In this document: piece after piece, positions 9,405 to 18,366 of the stretch | Layout: each line of letters opens with the position of its first letter | How positions within the stretch are numbered: the stretch's first letter is position 1 | Assembly (NCBI GenBank): GCA_003427395.1 | Contig: BFEA01000218.1 | Coordinates: 249,795-289,157 of the forward strand | Length of the DNA: 39,363 bases | Origin: Chara braunii | Taxonomy: Eukaryota > Streptophyta > Charophyceae > Charales > Characeae | Direction: 5' to 3' | The notes under the pieces: model-generated | Database searches by the model: none | What the model was told of the DNA's origin: nothing | What the model saw: only the letters and a program-made list of their open reading frames with translations | Program-made: the position numbers and the translations under genes

Positions 9405-12400
9405 CTACTGGACGACGACGGGCGGTTCCTTGGGATCCCGACCAGCGTTCAGACGCGTCTTAAGCTCCTCCACGAGATCGTCCTTAGCTACCTCATCTTG
9501 CTTCCTCGTCAAAAGGTCTCTGATCTGAACTACCCCCTTCCCTATCTCATCCCCCCCAAAGATAACCATCCATGGAATACCTGCTTCCTGTGCATAAGTC
9601 AGTTGTTTCTGGAGATTGGGAGCGGGAGAGAAGACGAATTCCGCCTTGATCTTGGCCGTCCATAGTTCCGACGCAATGGCCATCCTCGTTTTCAACAGGT
9701 TAGGTCCAATGCTAGCTACCAAGACCTCGGTCTGGGTCTTCCTCACCGACGACTCACAATCCTCCATCATGATGGCCAACACCCGTTCGATCCCCAGACT
9801 TACACCGACGGCCGGGACTTGCTTGCCGCTGAACATCCCGACCAGGTTGTCGTATCTTCCTCCCGCCGCGATCGAACCCACTTGCGTAGTCCCCTTAAAT
9901 ACCGCCTCGTAGATGACCCCCGTGTAGTAATCGAGTCCTCTGGCCAGGCTCAAGTCGAACACCACTCTGTGAATCGCCTTCATAGCATCCAAGTAAGAGA
10001 ACAAGAGCGACAAGTCGTCTAGTGCCGCCGCCGCCTTCGGATGCTTCATGAACGAGGAGGAGGAGCTATCTTCAGCGCTACTAGGCCTCCTGAGCTGTTC
10101 CAACAGCTCCAGGGGTCTTCCCTTTCGCAGAACCATCCCCAGAACTTTCTCTGCAACTTCCTCCGATAATCCTTTCTCTTCGACCATCTCCGCTTTGACT
10201 TTCTCGGGCGTCTCTTTGTCCAGCTTGTCGATAGCGGAGCAGATCGTACGGAACTTCGCCGTCGGGACCCCGGCTATCTCCAACGTCGCATCCAACAGCA
10301 CCCTGTGATTCAGCTTGATCTCGTAATCACCGATGTTCAGATCATCTAGGATCTCTGTCAGTACTTTCAACACCTCAGAGTCGGGAACCATCGTCGGGTA
10401 TTGACCTGCTATGTCAAAATCACACTGATAGAACTCCCTGTACCGGCCTTTTGCAGGATTGTCCCTCCTGTAAACCCTAGCAATATGATACCTTTTCAAA
10501 TTGCCCTCGTTGTGCGTGGCCAGATATCGAGCGAAAGGGACCGTGAGATCGTAACGAAGGGACAGGATTTCGCCTCCCTGATCGGCGAGATCGTAGATCA
10601 ACTTGGAATCTTCCCCGTACTTTCCCATCAACGTCTCCCTCAACTCGAACACCGGCGTGTCGATGGCCACAGCGCCGTGGCGCTTGAACACCCCCACGAT
10701 CGTGCCGAAGGCTTTCTCCCGGACTGCCATCTGCCCAGGGGTGAAATCGCGCGTGCCCTTGGGGATCTTCGGCTTGCGGCGCGCTTCGTTGCTCTCAACG
10801 ACCGCTCGCAAGGCGTCCAGAAGCGCGCCAAGTCGTTCCGCCGCCACACGCGGATCCAAGCCGGCGCTCGTAGACGAGATTTCCGCAGCAATCGACGACG
10901 ATAATGATGACGTCATCGACGTCGTCTTGGATTCACCCTCATCGGCCGCCGGTGATGTCTCAAGCCGACACGTGTCCACATAAGACCGCACCAAAGCGCT
11001 TCCCTTCCCGAGCGAAGCGCCGGGACCACCACCACCACCGCCTTTCTTGGCCTTCACCGGTTGTTCTCCTCCTCCTCCTCCTCCTCCTCCCCCTCCCGAC
11101 CGCGCACCCGCTTTCTTCTCTCCGCCGCCATCGCCAGCAAGTTTTTTCTCTTTCTTCGGCGCCGCCGCCATAGCCGCCTCCCTCTCTCTCACAACCGCTG
11201 CGGCCATCCAGGCTTCCACGGCGAACACCTCACGGCAGTCGCGCACCGATCGGAAAGCCAACAGTGCGGCCCGGATCCCGTCCGCACCCCCGACCCCCGA
11301 CGACTCGGCGCCACCTCCTCCTCCCGCCAAAAGCTCCATCACCCCTTTGGCCACAACTTTCGCGCGAGCGACCGCGCTATCTCTGGCATCTGCCATACAG
11401 ATACAGGTCAGCTGCGGACTGACCGTGCCAGCCCCACCCTCGCCCCCATTCTCAGAATTACTGCCACTCCTCCCACTGTCATCATCACCACCATCCACAT
11501 TGGCGATCGCGTCCATCTGGATCCCAATGTGGCGATCGCGTCCTTGTGTAGGGAGGGGAGAAGAGGAAACGAGAGAGGAGGAGGATATGCTGCAGAGTTC
11601 CGCGCATCGGGATCCAGATGCGGTCGCGGCTCCGCTCAGGCACCGCACAACGTTGCCCAGGTAGAGAAAGACCGTGGCGGACGGCTCCGTCATGGTTGCG
11701 TTTCCCGCTCGTTTGTCGCTTCCACCGCCGACGCCGACAGCTGGTGACCCCCCCACGGCGTTGAGCTCGGCGCGCACTGCGCTTCCGGCCAGTTTGATCG
11801 TTTCTCTCAGCGGGCCGTGCAGCTGCGGCACCGCCCGTACGCATCCCACATCGACACCTCCCTGGCGGGGATTAACGTTCTTCGATCCGAGGAGAAGAGT
11901 GCGCAGATCGGATGCCACGTCAGCCTCGCACTTGTGCACGTGCTCGGCGTCAAACGACTCCACGTGTGCGCGGAGGGCCTCGCAAGAGAGAGACATCACC
12001 CCATCAGCCACGAGGGACAGAGTCTGAGCTGCGTGGATCGCAATCGCGGCGATCCCGATCGCGGCGCTGATCCCGGCGCTCAGTGCCGCCCTCTCTTTCG
12101 CAGAAAGACAAGGCGGAGACGCGAGAGATGCGCACACGGCTCCATCGCCGCCTGCACCCCGCGCCGGCTCCTCCTGCCAATCATCCTGATTGAGAAAGTG
12201 CTCAAGAAGACGCACGAGCCGGGTCCCGATCCCGGCCCTGGATCGCATCATCTCGATCAACTTGCCGACGGCAGCAGCACGTGTCTCCTCCTCTGCCCAG
12301 CGGTCGTCGGGGCGAGTACCGCCGCCCACAGACTTCCTGATCTCCGCAATCGCCGCCACGTGCAGAGCCCTAGGATCTCCTTCTTGGCTGTCGGCCCCGG

Positions 12401-12593
12401 CCACACCTGTGCCATCCTCTTTGCCAGCTGGCGCTGCCTTGACCTCCTTTTCCAACGTGTCAAGCGCAGCTCGGTCCAGAACAACACGGTACCTCAGCAC
12501 TGCCACGTTGTACACGTCCGCCGCCGAAAGAGCACGACCCCTCCCGCCAATGACCACTCGCCCGCGAGCCCTTCCCGTATCCCCCGCCGCCAT
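9405..12593 (-). CDS. HARS: Histidine--tRNA ligase, cytosolic plant type with long N-terminal extension
   Basis: This class II aminoacyl-tRNA synthetase attaches histidine to tRNA-His in the cytosol. The 1062-codon frame is uninterrupted. The catalytic core begins near residue 607 (KPKIPKGTRDF). Motif 2 lies at about 702-735 (RVYRRDNPAKGRYREFYQCD). The HisRS signatures RGLDYYTGVIYE (885-896) and AAGGRYD (909-915) are intact, as is motif 3 GVSLGIERVL (930-939). An anticodon-binding domain follows (about 955-1050). Residues 1-600 form an extension like that of land-plant cytosolic HisRS: the opening IGGRGRALSAADVYNVA and the blocks SLSCEALRAH and RAVPQLHGPLR resemble what I recall of the Arabidopsis protein. 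The length exceeds the roughly 880 residues I recall for Arabidopsis because of low-complexity Gly/Ser/Ala stretches, including ten Gly at 500-509. The ATG at 12593 is preceded 12 codons upstream by an in-frame TAG and has G at -3 and +4. There is no organelle-type presequence. Confidence 0.96.
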   Translation of the reverse strand: MAAGDTGRARGRVVIGGRGRALSAADVYNVAVLRYRVVLDRAALDTLEKEVKAAPAGKEDGTGVAGADSQEGDPRALHVAAIAEIRKSVGGGTRPDDRWAEEETRAAAVGKLIEMMRSRAGIGTRLVRLLEHFLNQDDWQEEPARGAGGDGAVCASLASPPCLSAKERAALSAGISAAIGIAAIAIHAAQTLSLVADGVMSLSCEALRAHVESFDAEHVHKCEADVASDLRTLLLGSKNVNPRQGGVDVGCVRAVPQLHGPLRETIKLAGSAVRAELNAVGGSPAVGVGGGSDKRAGNATMTEPSATVFLYLGNVVRCLSGAATASGSRCAELCSISSSSLVSSSPLPTQGRDRHIGIQMDAIANVDGGDDDSGRSGSNSENGGEGGAGTVSPQLTCICMADARDSAVARAKVVAKGVMELLAGGGGGAESSGVGGADGIRAALLAFRSVRDCREVFAVEAWMAAAVVREREAAMAAAPKKEKKLAGDGGGEKKAGARSGGGGGGGGGGEQPVKAKKGGGGGGPGASLGKGSALVRSYVDTCRLETSPAADEGESKTTSMTSSLSSSIAAEISSTSAGLDPRVAAERLGALLDALRAVVESNEARRKPKIPKGTRDFTPGQMAVREKAFGTIVGVFKRHGAVAIDTPVFELRETLMGKYGEDSKLIYDLADQGGEILSLRYDLTVPFARYLATHNEGNLKRYHIARVYRRDNPAKGRYREFYQCDFDIAGQYPTMVPDSEVLKVLTEILDDLNIGDYEIKLNHRVLLDATLEIAGVPTAKFRTICSAIDKLDKETPEKVKAEMVEEKGLSEEVAEKVLGMVLRKGRPLELLEQLRRPSSAEDSSSSSFMKHPKAAAALDDLSLLFSYLDAMKAIHRVVFDLSLARGLDYYTGVIYEAVFKGTTQVGSIAAGGRYDNLVGMFSGKQVPAVGVSLGIERVLAIMMEDCESSVRKTQTEVLVASIGPNLLKTRMAIASELWTAKIKAEFVFSPAPNLQKQLTYAQEAGIPWMVIFGGDEIGKGVVQIRDLLTRKQDEVAKDDLVEELKTRLNAGRDPKEPPVVVQ
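11067..11096 (-). repeat. GGA microsatellite inside the HisRS coding sequence
   Basis: A run of CTC/GGA triplets encodes the ten-glycine stretch at residues 500-509, in the linker between extension and catalytic core. Length changes by whole triplets would keep the frame open. Confidence 0.9.
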
Positions 12594-12654
12594 AACTGCT
12601 CGCCCAAAATGCCAATTCCTCCTGCCCTAGGGCAAGCTCCCGCACCACGCCAAG

Positions 12655-12780
12655 CAATCGGTGATAGATTGACCGATCAATCGATCAACCAACCAATCAA
12701 CCAACCGACCGATCTAATCCATCGATCAATCGCCCACCAAACAATCCCCCATCAATCAGTCGCTCCCAATCGCAAGACAG
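12655..12780. repeat. CAAT/CAAC/GATC low-complexity tract upstream of HisRS
   Basis: Degenerate tetranucleotide repeats (GATCAATCGATCAACCAACC and variants) occupy the sequence just upstream of the HisRS start codon. This is probably its 5' untranslated or promoter-proximal region. No TATA box or other core element could be identified with confidence. Confidence 0.75.
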
Positions 12781-12821
12781 GGGTGAGAGAAGTTCAGGAG
12801 GACGCCGATGAACGTTGCGAG

Positions 12822-12953
12822 AAGAGAGGTGTGAACACGACCCAAGGGGCAAACTCCTTGGGTCGTCAAAAAGGGCAAAAAGAGGAAAATAACAAATTGC
12901 CTGTTTTCTGTTTTGTTAGAACGAAAAAAAAACGAAAAGACTTCACACCTCTC
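12822..12953. repeat. Inverted repeat with internal perfect hairpin
   Basis: GAGAGGTGTGAA near 12825 has its complement TTCACACCTCTC near 12942, and a perfect 10-bp stem CGACCCAAGG/CCTTGGGTCG lies at 12838-12865. It may be a decayed MITE or a structured element in the HisRS upstream region. I see no target duplication. Confidence 0.6.
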
Positions 12954-13038
12954 CGTACAGTAGTCCAAGGTATCACCTTTGGCCACCGATAAGCTGCGTC
13001 TCCGAAGTGCAACAGAACAAAGGACGTTTACTGTCTGT

Positions 13039-13183
13039 GGGCCTCGCTCGACTTCACAACAGTCTAACGTATCCTGACCAACTGGTGGACCAGGTGCATT
13101 CAAAATGTTTAATCAGTCCGAATGTATCTGGTCAGGAAATAGTCCGTATACATGTAAAATGTTGAGAAGTGGAGCGAAGCCCC
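13039..13183. mobile_element. MITE family B, copy 2 (about 145 bp)
   Basis: The ends are GGGCCTCGCTCGACTTCACA and, on the other strand, GGGGCTTCGCTCCACTTCTC. The arms stay complementary through ATCCTGACCA / TCCTGACCAGATACATTC. It is the same family as 6599-6741. It lies about 450 bp upstream of the HisRS start codon and could sit within its promoter region. Confidence 0.75.
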
Positions 13184-13204
13184 TTGCTTCGTGATGACAT
13201 TCGG

Positions 13205-13545
13205 CCTCGATCAGTCGTCGGTAAGGCACAGGAGTTGCATTGAGGAGGTCGCGGGTCCAATTCCCACTGTCCCACTGTCGTCACGTATGTGCCCCCCCAT
13301 GCGGGGGCGAGGTCCCACTAGCAGAGAGGATTGGATTAAGCTCCTGCATCTGCACGAGTTTTGAGAAGAGATGCAGAAAAGCAGTTGAATCTCGATTGTT
13401 TGCATCTTTCCACGCAGTCGTCTAGATTCACGTGCTCAACCCCAGGCCAGCATTAGCACGACCTTGGCCAGTTTTTTTATTTTTTTATTTTTCGGTTTTG
13501 TTTTTATTTTTATTTATTTATTTATTTATGTTTTTTTTTTTTGTT
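13205..13545 (+). mobile_element. Candidate tRNA-derived SINE
   Basis: A tRNA-like head is visible: an A-box-like segment CAGTCGTCGGTAAGGCAC at about 13212-13229 and, about 30 bases on, a B-box-like segment GAGGTCGCGGGTCCAATTCC at 13244-13263, as in tRNA D- and T-arm promoters for RNA polymerase III. A body of about 200 bp follows, then a T/A-rich tail from 13469. The cloverleaf cannot be closed as a functional tRNA, so a SINE is more likely than a tRNA gene. Part of the T-rich tail could instead be the poly(A) end of a minus-strand retroposon lying to the right. Confidence 0.5.
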
Positions 13546-13909
13546 TGTTTGAGAAGTTGTAGCTTTATATTCAAGGAAAGGGTGCTGTGCAACAACTAGA
13601 TTGGCTATTGTAGGCCCGGTTGGACGAGATGGGGAGGGGGAGGTGCAGTGGGTGGGCACTATGGAGGAGAAGGGGAGGTGCAGTGAGTGGCCACGATGCT
13701 GGTGGTCCCCGCCAGGCGGATGCCTGCCAATATCCCCCATCACCTTGATGAGAGGCTGGTACAGCTTCATTCTTGCACAAACACTGTGTGGTGCTAACCT
13801 ACCCCATGGGTTAGGGAGAGGTATGGGTTGGTGTGTGTGCAGACACCCTTGCATAACCAGCAGTCCTGAGACTCCCCTCCTAACCTTTCACAGTTGTTTT
13901 TGGAATTTT
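13546..13909. other. No gene; possible minus-strand poly(A) retroposon
   Basis: The T-rich stretch before 13546 would be an A-rich tail if this segment is read on the minus strand. Inside is a short direct repeat of GGGGAGGTGCAGTG (about 13638 and 13673). ORFs on both strands lack recognisable motifs. Confidence 0.4.
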
Positions 13910-13981
13910 AAACTGAAATGGTGACTGCGCCCTTGTTACCCCTTTCTTGGGACAACTAGGGCGCAGTCACGGTTTCAGTTT
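13910..13981. repeat. Strong inverted repeat, hairpin arm about 25 bp
   Basis: AAACTGAAATGGTGACTGCG (13910-13929) continuing CCC is mirrored by GGGCGCAGTCAC-GGTTTCAGTTT ending at 13981, with about two mismatches and a loop of roughly 20 bases. It is non-coding and possibly the core of a small MITE. Confidence 0.85.
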
Positions 13982-14066
13982 GAAAATATACTTCGGTCAC
14001 AATTTGGCCAATGTTGTGCCAAAGCATTGAAAAATGGTGAATTCGCGGCCAGGATGGCTGCGTATA

Positions 14067-14134
14067 GATGGATGTCTTTTCTCGTTTAGATGGACGTCTT
14101 TTGTCGTTTAGATGGATGTCTTTTGTCATTTAGC
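14067..14134. repeat. Minisatellite, 23-bp unit three times
   Basis: Three consecutive copies of TAGATGGATGTCTTTTGTCG with minor changes. The stretches 13982-14066 and 14135-14388 hold nothing I recognise. Confidence 0.9.
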
Positions 14135-14388
14135 GACCGGTTTCCATATGGGGGATGTCGTTGACCGTGTAAGTGGGTATAGAGGGCGTTGTTGTGCATT
14201 TAATAAGGTTGCGGTCGCCAACCGGGCACCGACCGGTAGTTTCAGGAACGAGGCGGCGGTCGGGGGAGATAATGGTGTGGTCTTCCGGTGGAGTGCGGGC
14301 AGCTGGAGGTGGTAGCAGGCTTTCCAGTCTAGGAAAGTTTTTCATTATCTGACCATTCCTTCTCCACTGAGATCGACGGTACGTATGT

Positions 14389-14498
14389 TTTTTTTTTTTT
14401 TTGGCCAGTCAGTAAGTTTTATGAACGGGGTCTTTGTCGGGCGCTTTTTTTTTTTTGGCCAGTCAGTAAGTTTTATGAACGGGGTCTTTGTCGGGCGC
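14389..14498. repeat. Tandem duplication, about 55-bp unit twice
   Basis: A T-run followed by GGCCAGTCAGTAAGTTTTAT and ending GTCGGGCGC is repeated head to tail (14389-14444 and 14445-14498) with almost no differences, indicating a recent duplication or slippage. Confidence 0.95.
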
Positions 14499-14518
14499 GG
14501 GTTTGTGGACTGAATCTA

Positions 14519-14615
14519 CAAGTGTGGCAGTGTATATTTTCATGTTCTAGCGGAAGATTCATTCGATATTGCTCATCCTATCGATAGAAGTAGCGTGTGA
14601 GGCCAGCTGCGAGGC
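14519..14615. repeat. Interspersed repeat family C, copy 1
   Basis: It begins AAGTGTGGCAGTGTATATTT and continues through TGTTCTAGCGG, TTGCTCAT and GAGGCCAGC. It matches 36648-36750 over about 95 bp with moderate divergence. A related palindromic form (GTGTATCTTTGCATG facing AAAATACAC) follows at about 14621-14655. No coding capacity is visible. Confidence 0.8.
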
Positions 14616-14919
14616 TGCGGTGTATCTTTGCATGTTCTAATGGAAAATACACTCTCGTTTTGCACGTCGAGAGTAGTGAAGCAAGGCCCGCTGTCTCGCT
14701 TGCAAGCGCCGCCGCACAGCACACCTTGTGTTCCCCATTGCCGCGGAACTCGACACACGGTTCTCTGGAGGCTAAGGGGCCCGCCGTGCCACTTGCCAAG
14801 GGCCAACATTTTGAACGCATCTGGACAGCACACCCTTCCAAACACATTCAATATACCGGTGGTGGCTGGGTGGTGTAGCGAAACCCTAATCGTGCCGGGA
14901 TGCGAGCGCACACAACAGT

Positions 14920-15075
14920 CGTGGGGAGGAGGGGCAGAGGGAGGTGAGACGGACCAGGGAGAGGGGGGCCCTGGAACACGCGAGGGTGAGAGCCAGGGGG
15001 TCAGGAAGAGGGGGTGGTGGCTGGGGAATGAAACCTAAACGGGCGGGTGGGGGGCAGAGGTTGGCGAGAGGGACT
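14920..15075. repeat. G-rich low-complexity tract left of the LTR
   Basis: Many runs of three to six G bases lie on the plus strand (GGGGAGGAGGGGC, GGGGGG, GGGGGTGGTGG), with G-quadruplex potential. The sequence 14616-14919 has no recognisable feature. Confidence 0.7.
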
Positions 15076-15077
15076 GG

Positions 15078-16429
15078 TGTGACGCCCAACCTCATGCCCA
15101 GCGCGACTTCCTGTTTCGGAGTGATTGTGGGCCCGGAAGTGTGGAAAAGAGGGTGTGCCAAGGATTTTAGGAAAGTGGAAGTGGAGTCCCAGGTCGAACT
15201 GGGATCTCCGGTGTCATGTTCCATGGACAGACGCGTAAGTGGTTCAGCGAAGGACCAGGTTTTCTGATCTGCGATTCTCAGAGCCGGGCGGCTAGTTTCG
15301 TCGACTTCGTCGCTTGGGGCGAACTCGTATTCTGTGTACGGAAGGAACGCAATGGGTGTCTCTCTGTTCCACCACCTGTCATCTGCGGCTTTCGCAGGCT
15401 TCAAAATCTGATGTGGACGGTCTCAGTCGGAGACTTTGTTCTCTGTGCTCAGCTTCAGAATGGGTTCGTCGGACGAATCTGGCGGCCCGGTAGGCGTAAT
15501 ACTGCTCACACTCAGAGCACGGCCTTCGTGTCCAATAGGAGGCTATCACATTCTAGGGGACGCTAGTTAGATTGTGGTAGAGAAGAAGGAGATAAAAGGG
15601 AGGAAAATCAGTTTCGATGGCGACGAATCCAGGCCCCAAGTAATACTGGTGGTTAAGCGTGTCGAGGCAATGCGGGATTCGGGGATTTTGTCCTATGGCC
15701 CGCTGGAGTCCCATGCATGCAACCGATCGTTTTCAGTTTGGCAAGGAAATGTTGGAAGTCTTAATTTCGATCGACAGGAGACGTGCTCGTTTTCCCAGTA
15801 CCTTCGGTACTTGCGATCCCTCAGGCAGTCGCAGTCCATGATCCAAAATGGAATGTCGATGTCCATATCTCATGAGAAATATTCAATTTATACATTAGTG
15901 CGTGCAAGGTGTGATCGGGTTGGAGACGAATCATGCAAACACACATGTACGTGATGACTATCTTTTTGTCGTTATTCGTATACGTGCATGCACAGGATCT
16001 GTCTCTGATCGGGCAGTAAGACTACTTGTTATAGAAGCATCTATTCTATTTCCGGTCCATACAGGAAGACGACGTCTACGGACTTAATGCAAAAATAGGC
16101 AGCCGATCAACGTGACATGCACAAAATATGGGTGCGAAAAACGAGACGAGAAGAAGGAATTTCTCATACATCAGCAGGACGCCCAAACCATACATACCAT
16201 AATCCCCTAACTCAACAATCAACAAGGTCCATACTTTCAAGGCAATCAAACAATCAATCGATTCTTGCAACCGTCATATATCCTGATAAAAAAGAAAGAG
16301 ACGGGGGAGAAAGAGACAATTCACACATCAATCGAAGAAAAGAAAATATGACATTTCTGCAAACGAAGGTACCCAAAACCAAAATCAAAATTATGCAGAG
16401 GATGTGAAGAGACAACACCACTTCAACAC

Positions 16430-16469
<40 letters not shown>

Positions 16470-17419
16470 CGTTTTTTTGATGCGGGCAGTCCGTCACCTC
16501 GCACCTACCAACAACCCGAACTTGTCACCCCGCTTAGTTCGAGCATGAAAGTCGGGTTGGCCCGAGAGCCACAGTCCTTCGTGGCCATACATTCAACCCT
16601 CCATACCCAGCACCGGCCCGTCGAATCGCCCAACTCCCTACTCACCGTCTTATCTATGCTCGTTAGCCCATCCTCTCGAGCACGCTAACTCCCAAGTGTA
16701 GATTAGAGAGGAAATAAGTCGCGCTTGCATAATTTATAGCACTCAGTATTCGTGCGAGGTAATTCCAGATTACGCTGAAGCAGAAGGAAGATAGAAGAAG
16801 GAAGTGCCTACAACTCCATGACTGGGCCATGGCGTAGGGGATGTAACCACTCTCCACTTATTGATCTAGTCATGCATCTTCTCGACCAATGAGATAGACA
16901 GAAAAGAGATGCAGGTTTCAACGCGAAAATAAATCAAGGGGGATAAAATTACAGTTACACCCGCACTCACCAAGACAGAGCAAGAAGAGATTACAATTGC
17001 GATTAGAATTAAGGCGCAACGGGAGAAGAGCGCAGGATAGGACGTAGCAAAGCGCGCGCGAGTAAGGATCATCGTGCAGTTACAACAACAAAACTTCATG
17101 ACAAAATTACGATGTCCCCAATTCTTAGCCCAATTAAAGTCCTAATTCCCGTATTTCCCCGTATTTCAAAATTCAAAAAGACGTTTCCCGCACGATGATC
17201 GCGCCAAAGTTCCCTGCCCCACTTTCAGCAGAATAAGAAAGAACCTACGACAACAATTATTTTTGTGCTCGCTAAGGCGCGCTCTAACTACCAACCGCCA
17301 TGGGACCAATCTTTCTCACAAAGATGGGAGGATTTGTGCAATTGGGTAAGCCCCTCCCATTCAACCCCCAAAATACAGTCGCGTAGGAAGTCGCGCGTTT
17401 GAGAAAGTAGTTCGTCACA
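15078..17419 (-). repeat. 3' LTR of the gypsy element
   Basis: On the minus strand it runs from TGTGACGAAC (at 17419) to GGGCGTCACA (at 15078), so the termini are perfect 7-bp inverted repeats (TGTGACG/CGTCACA). It lacks the two insertions seen in the right LTR but has a CT microsatellite (16433-16466) that the right copy lacks. Short ORFs inside have no recognisable products. Confidence 0.88.
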
Positions 17420-17428
17420 TATGTGACG
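17413..17428. repeat. Perfect 16-bp palindrome at the inner edge of the 3' LTR
   Basis: CGTCACATATGTGACG joins the LTR start to internal DNA that itself reads like an LTR end (TGTGACGCC on the plus strand). It occupies the place where a polypurine tract would be expected. Confidence 0.9.
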
Positions 17429-18366
17429 CCTAGGGGGTTTCAATCTTATGCAAGCTCCTGCTTGCATCCCCCATGTCCCTGCATACGAGAGAGAAGAGGA
17501 AAGAGATGGAGAGGAGAAGGAATGGAAAGAGGAAGAAGACGACCGAACGAGGTCCGCCAGGGGTGCCCAACCCTCGTCACCATCCTGAGTCCGCCCTTAC
17601 CGCTACACTCGTTGTTGTCATTGCCCCTTCGGCTGCGCAGGTACTCTCAATACAAGGGGCGGGGGTGGAAAGTGAGATTGAGGAAGTGGTGGGATGAAAA
17701 GAGCCAGTGAGCGCACTCCAGTAGGGATAGTTGCGTATCTCACTAAACGATGGACACGTAGGAATCGACAATTGCGATGCGGAAGGGAAGCGACATAATC
17801 AGGATAGAGGGTACATAGGGTGCGCAAGAGGGCGGCGCGAAACTGCTCGTACTGATTACAAGTGGGAATTGTCCCTATAATCAAGCAGTAGACTTCAATA
17901 TTGTTGAGGTCCCACCATTCTATGCTAAAGAGGAGGATGTGAAGACGAAAGAGAGAAACGAAGGACTTCGTAGTCGAGAGTGGAAAAACTTTGCACACAA
18001 GACAGGTGGCATAAAACTAGTGTAACAAAGAGGGAGGGAACGGTGCCAGGTGTCTGGAAAGGGTGGGCTCTTTAGGATCTGGCGGAAGGAAAGATAGTCA
18101 AGGGGACAATGAGAGAACGACCGGGGACAATGCCCGATCGCCCGCATTTTTACGTAATCGAATGGATGTGTGGGCGTAGGGAGTGGGTGAGGGGCTTCCG
18201 GCTCTTCTCCTGCTACATTTTGCCCCTACGGTGCGGCCATCGTGTCCTTCTTCCTCTGTCGGCGGGTCGGGATCCCGTGTAGGATCGTCGGTCATTGCGT
18301 GAGAAGGGGCTGCTTCCCCTAGGCACACTCCTTCGTCCTTCTTTCCACTTCCTCGTTCAATGCCTC
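17420..18366 (-). other. Gypsy internal region before the 3' LTR, no gene recognised
   Basis: About 950 bp between the extra ORF and the 3' LTR. A homopurine stretch at about 17481-17545 is on the plus strand, the wrong strand for a polypurine tract of this element. ORFs here lack motifs. Confidence 0.6.

Noticed and set aside
10401-10983. Plus-strand ORFs over the HisRS catalytic region
   Set aside because: They are mirror frames of a GC-rich coding sequence, with no independent motifs.
11817-12992. Plus-strand 391-codon ORF
   Set aside because: It is antisense to the HisRS gene, runs through its low-complexity extension and the CAAT repeats, and has no recognisable motif. The minus-strand frame has unambiguous synthetase signatures.
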